Below, piece by piece: positions 61,349-64,000 of a stretch of 64,000 nt of DNA. This DNA comes from Streptomyces subrutilus (GTDB lineage: Bacteria; Actinomycetota; Actinomycetes; Streptomycetales; Streptomycetaceae), in assembly GCF_008704535.1 (NCBI RefSeq), contig NZ_CP023701.1, positions 682,001 through 746,000 on the forward strand, written 5' to 3'. The first letter of the stretch is position 1. The number at the start of each line of letters is the position of its first letter. A program made the translations under genes and the position numbers. The notes below the pieces were generated by a model that saw only the letters and a list, made by a program, of their open reading frames with translations, made no database searches and was not told the origin of the DNA.

Positions 61349-63214
61349 TCACTGGAGGGTGACGACCGTGGTGCGGCCGAGGTCGGGCTGGTCGCGCAGC
61401 GGCAGGTCGGGGCCGGGGCGCTGGAGTTCGAGGACGATGATCTCGTTCTCGCCGGCCTGCCAGAGCGGTCCGGGGGCGTAGAGCGTGCGCTGCGGGCCGC
61501 GCGGGGTGTCGTAGTGGCCGAGGAGGAAGCCGTTGACCCAGACCAGGCCGGTGCCCCAGGCGGAGAGGTCGACGAAGGCGTCGGCGGGGGCGTCGGGGGT
61601 GTGGGTGAAGCGGTGGAAGACCGGGCGACCCTCTCCGGGCGCGCCGGAGGCGCCGGACCCGCCGGACGCGCCCGCGGCGCGCGCATCGTCGTCTGCGCGC
61701 GGAACGGCGTCTGCGCGCGGAGCGGCGGCCGACCAGTCGAGCGCCGAGAGGTCGGTGAGCGGGAGCGGGCGGATCTCCCACTCGAACAGCTGCTGGTGGC
61801 CGTGGCGGACACCGCGCCAGATGCCCTTGCGGTCGTCGAGGAGCGGCCCGTAGTTGACCCGGCCCTGGGCCCGTACGAGGACGTCGAGCACCACGCCCGC
61901 CGCGCCGACCGGCAGGTCGAGCCCCTCGTCGGGGGCGTTGCGGTCGAGCACGCCGAGCGGGACGCCGTCGGCGAAGACGTACGCGCGGTCCCCGAGCCCG
62001 TCGATCCGGACGGGCATGGCGGGGCGCGGGCCGGTGACGGTGGTGCGGTAGTGGATCAGGCCGTGGTTCTGGCCGAGGCGTTCCATGGACTCGGGCGCGG
62101 GCCGCAGGACCGGCGGACCCGCGAGCCGGTCGAGGCCGTCGAGCAGCTCCGCCGTGCCCGCGGGGACGGCGACGGCGGGGGCCATGCGGGGCGGCGGCTC
62201 GGGCAGCGGCTCGTCGGGCAGGGGCACGTACGCGCCGATGACCTCGCGGAACGCGAAGAACTTCGGGGTGAGCTCGCCGGCCTCGCCGATGGGCGCGTCG
62301 TAGTCGTAGCTGGTCACGGTCGGTTCGTAGCCGGCGTCGCCGGGCCGCGACCCGGTGTGGTTGGCCCCGGCCCAGAAGCCGAAGTTGGTGCCGCCGTGGG
62401 CCATGTAGAGGTTGACGGAGGCGCCGGTGGCGAGGAGTTCGTCGAGGGACTCGGCCGCGTCGTCCACCGCTCGGACGTGGTGGTCCTCCCCCCAGTGGTC
62501 GAACCAGCCGATCCAGAACTCCATGGCCGCGAGCGGGCCCGTCCGCTGGTAGCGCCGCAGGGCAGCGAGCCGTTCGGCGGGCCGCGCGCCGAAGGTGGCG
62601 GTGGCGAGGCGGCCGGGGACCATGCCGCCCTGGAGCATCGCGTCCTCGGGACCGTCGGCGGTGAAGAGCAGGCAGTCCACGCCGCGTTCGACCAGCGCGC
62701 GTTCGACGTGGGCGCGGTAGCGGGTGTCGTTGCCGTACGAACCGTACTCGTTCTCTATCTGCACGGCGACGACGGGTCCGCCCCGGCTCGCGAGCAGGGG
62801 CAGCACCTCGGGGACGACCAGGTCGAACCAGCCGTCCACCTCGGCCTCGAAGCGCGGGTCGGAACAGCGCAGGTGGAGGCCTTCCACCGCGAGGAGCCGG
62901 GCGGGCAGGCCGCCGAAGTCCCATTCGGCGCAGATGTACGGGCCGGGCCGGACGATGGCGTCGAGGCCGAGCTCTCGGGCGAGGCGCAGGAAGCGGCCCA
63001 GATCGCGCGGGCCGGTGAAGTCGGCCTTCCCGCGGGCGGTCTCGTGGAAGTTCCACGGGACGTAGGTGTCGACGGTGTTCACACCGAGGGCCCGCAGCCG
63101 CCTCAGCCGGTCCTCCCACAGGTCGGGGTGGACCCGGAAGTAGTGCAGGGCACCCGAGACGATGCGGTGGGGGCGGCCTGCGCGCCGGAATCCGTCCTGG
63201 TCGTGCGTGAGCAT
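61349..63214 (-). CDS. Family GH35 beta-galactosidase
   Basis: 621 residues from ATG 63214 with GGGAG 8 nt upstream. RIVSGALHYFRVHPDLWEDRLRRLRALGVNTVDTYVPWNFHE opens the TIM barrel; QIENEYGSYG contains the acid/base glutamate, and MEFWIGWFDHWG the nucleophile glutamate. ASVNLYMAHGGTNFGFWAG is another GH35 signature. C-terminal jelly rolls follow. There is no signal peptide, so it acts in the cytoplasm on imported galactosides, releasing galactose for GalK and GalT encoded downstream. An in-frame upstream ATG/GTG adds 27 residues without family likeness. An Arg/Ala/Gly-rich linker with RADAVPRADDD repeats interrupts the last domain. Confidence 0.95.
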   Translation of the reverse strand: MLTHDQDGFRRAGRPHRIVSGALHYFRVHPDLWEDRLRRLRALGVNTVDTYVPWNFHETARGKADFTGPRDLGRFLRLARELGLDAIVRPGPYICAEWDFGGLPARLLAVEGLHLRCSDPRFEAEVDGWFDLVVPEVLPLLASRGGPVVAVQIENEYGSYGNDTRYRAHVERALVERGVDCLLFTADGPEDAMLQGGMVPGRLATATFGARPAERLAALRRYQRTGPLAAMEFWIGWFDHWGEDHHVRAVDDAAESLDELLATGASVNLYMAHGGTNFGFWAGANHTGSRPGDAGYEPTVTSYDYDAPIGEAGELTPKFFAFREVIGAYVPLPDEPLPEPPPRMAPAVAVPAGTAELLDGLDRLAGPPVLRPAPESMERLGQNHGLIHYRTTVTGPRPAMPVRIDGLGDRAYVFADGVPLGVLDRNAPDEGLDLPVGAAGVVLDVLVRAQGRVNYGPLLDDRKGIWRGVRHGHQQLFEWEIRPLPLTDLSALDWSAAAPRADAVPRADDDARAAGASGGSGASGAPGEGRPVFHRFTHTPDAPADAFVDLSAWGTGLVWVNGFLLGHYDTPRGPQRTLYAPGPLWQAGENEIIVLELQRPGPDLPLRDQPDLGRTTVVTLQ

Positions 63215-63314
63215 GCGCTGACTCCCGGAAGAGGTCGAGATGCCGTGGGGTGCGGGATGCCACCGAATATATGAACGCACCGACCACAGCGTCAACGACC
63301 GGTTGAACGGATCC

Positions 63315-63338
63315 GATCGAATCGATCACATCCGATGT
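63315..63338. promoter_or_regulatory. Two adjacent palindromes upstream of the galactoside operon
   Basis: GATCGA-A-TCGATC (63315-63327) and ACATC-C-GATGT (63328-63338) are perfect, side by side in an AT-rich patch, with another GATGT at 63343-63347. They lie between the operon and its divergent regulator and are the likely operator. Confidence 0.65.
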
Positions 63339-63408
63339 CTATGATGTCCTCCGCCGGAGCGGGCACCCGTCGCCCGTCCCTCGCACCCGCCTACCTCACA
63401 TCCGCACG

Positions 63409-63509
63409 CCTCACACCTCACACCTCACACCGCGTGCCCCGTGCCCCGTGCCCCGTGCCGGAGGCGGGCGCCCGGGAACACGGGCAGAGGGCAGAGGGCA
63501 GGGGACAGA
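63409..63509. repeat. Three different heptamer tandem repeats in one leader
   Basis: CCTCACA occurs three times (63409-63429), GTGCCCC three times plus GTGCC (63434-63459), and GGGCAGA in two perfect and two imperfect copies (63482-63509). All three have a 7-bp unit. The 63215-63535 gap otherwise holds the palindromes and the ribosome site of the regulator. Confidence 0.8.
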
Positions 63510-63535
63510 GGACGACACCGCAGCAGGAGGACACG

Positions 63536-64000
63536 TTGAGACCTCACGTAGACCGGCGGCAGGCGCGCGTGCTCGCGCTCGTGCGGGCACGCGGCAGCGT
63601 GCGCGTGGTGGACCTCGCCCAAGAGCTGGGCGTCTCCCCCGTCACCCTGCGGCGCGACATCGAGGGGATGGCGGCGCGGGGCGAGATCCAGCGCATGCAC
63701 GGGGTGATCAGCCGGGTGGAGGCGGAACGGAACGCGGGCGGCCCACCCGGGGGCGCGGCGGAGGCCGCGCGGGTCCCGGCGACCGGCGGGGCCCCCCGGG
63801 CCGTACGCGGCTCCGGTGGCGGGGAGGGGCTCGTGGTCGGGATGGTGGTGCCCACCACCGAGTACTACTACGCCGACGTCGTCCGCGGCGCCCGCGAGAC
63901 GGTCGAGGCGCGCGGCGCACGGCTGACCGTGGGACTGACCCGGTACCTGCCCGGCGAGGACCGGACCCAGGCGGACCGCCTGCTGTCGACGGGGGCGCAC
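63536..64000 (+). CDS. DeoR-type HTH/LacI-type sensor hybrid regulator (3' end beyond window)
   Basis: 155 residues visible from TTG 63536, preceded by AGGAGG (63524-63530). RRQARVLALVRARGSVRVVDLAQELGVSPVTLRRDIEGMAARGEIQRMHG is a DeoR winged helix with the recognition helix SPVTLRRDI. A Gly/Ala-rich linker (about 67-103) leads to LVVGMVVPTTEYYYADVVRGARETVEARGARLTVGLTRY, the start of a LacI/periplasmic-binding sensor. Such hybrids regulate sugar operons; divergent from the galactoside operon, it presumably senses galactose or a galactoside. Runs off the right edge. Confidence 0.88.
   Translation, partial: MRPHVDRRQARVLALVRARGSVRVVDLAQELGVSPVTLRRDIEGMAARGEIQRMHGVISRVEAERNAGGPPGGAAEAARVPATGGAPRAVRGSGGGEGLVVGMVVPTTEYYYADVVRGARETVEARGARLTVGLTRYLPGEDRTQADRLLSTGAH

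Overview
The window is high-GC actinobacterial DNA and almost certainly comes from Streptomyces. It carries an SsgA-like sporulation protein, a WhiB-like Fe-S regulator, SpoIIE-type phosphatases with RsbW/STAS partner-switching proteins, many small Streptomyces-type DUF proteins, start codons that are often GTG, many 4-bp ATGA/GTGA operon junctions and several probably leaderless genes. I found one in-frame TTA (bldA) codon, and no tRNA, rRNA, CRISPR array or complete insertion sequence. Gene content is a mix of sugar and carboxylate metabolism, stress signalling and regulation, with several decayed genes, as expected of accessory or arm-proximal chromosome.

Layout. 1-4.2 kb (minus): a PadR/HAAS pair cut by the left edge, a YheO-type regulator with an internally deleted D-amino-acid lyase relic, and a membrane-tethered adenylation-like protein that has lost key residues. 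4.36-7.2 kb (plus): an ABC exporter behind a SoxR/MerR-type promoter, a VOC protein and an ArsR-type regulator. 7.2-10 kb (minus): a small DUF protein and a TTA-containing NB-ARC regulator. 10-12.9 kb: a gluconate locus (GntR, divergent gluconokinase and permease). 13-16.6 kb (minus): an unknown protein, a cytochrome P450, an inactivated serine hydrolase and a glycosidase tail relic. 16.7-24.4 kb: MFS exporter, secreted beta-helix (GH87-like) protein, DUF6629 membrane protein, Tat-exported cholesterol oxidase, and a two-gene operon of a CMD/AhpD-like protein with a DapB-fold dehydrogenase. 24.5-30.8 kb: DUF6126, a cupin regulator with twin operators, an ATP-dependent DNA ligase, and a hydrolase-ABC ATPase fusion with its permease.

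30.9-45 kb is a stress-signalling block: a SpoIIE phosphatase with an ANTAR domain, a 1524-residue poly-HAMP hybrid kinase, an RsbW-like kinase, three STAS proteins, a WhiB protein, YihY/BrkB, a Holin-X/DUF3618/DUF4235 envelope-stress operon and a stand-alone CBM48 protein. 45-53 kb holds a YbdK-type carboxylate-amine ligase and an IclR-controlled set: a D-lactate/glycolate-type dehydrogenase, an alanine/serine-glyoxylate aminotransferase and a MatC-like carboxylate transporter, with palindromic operators in the two intergenic regions. 53-58.8 kb: TetR with an FAD monooxygenase, a graveyard of two decayed genes, an SsgA-like protein, a stand-alone DUF3662 protein and a dehydrogenase/aldo-keto reductase operon. 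59-64 kb: a MITE-like element inserted at the end of galK, then the galactoside operon GH35-galT-galK and its divergent DeoR/LacI-hybrid regulator, cut by the right edge.

No single undescribed system stands out. The best candidates are the extracellular hydrolase fused to an ABC ATPase, the degenerate membrane-bound adenylation protein, the SoxR-type promoter on the exporter, the poly-HAMP kinase with a pseudo-receiver, and the CTAG-flanked MITE.
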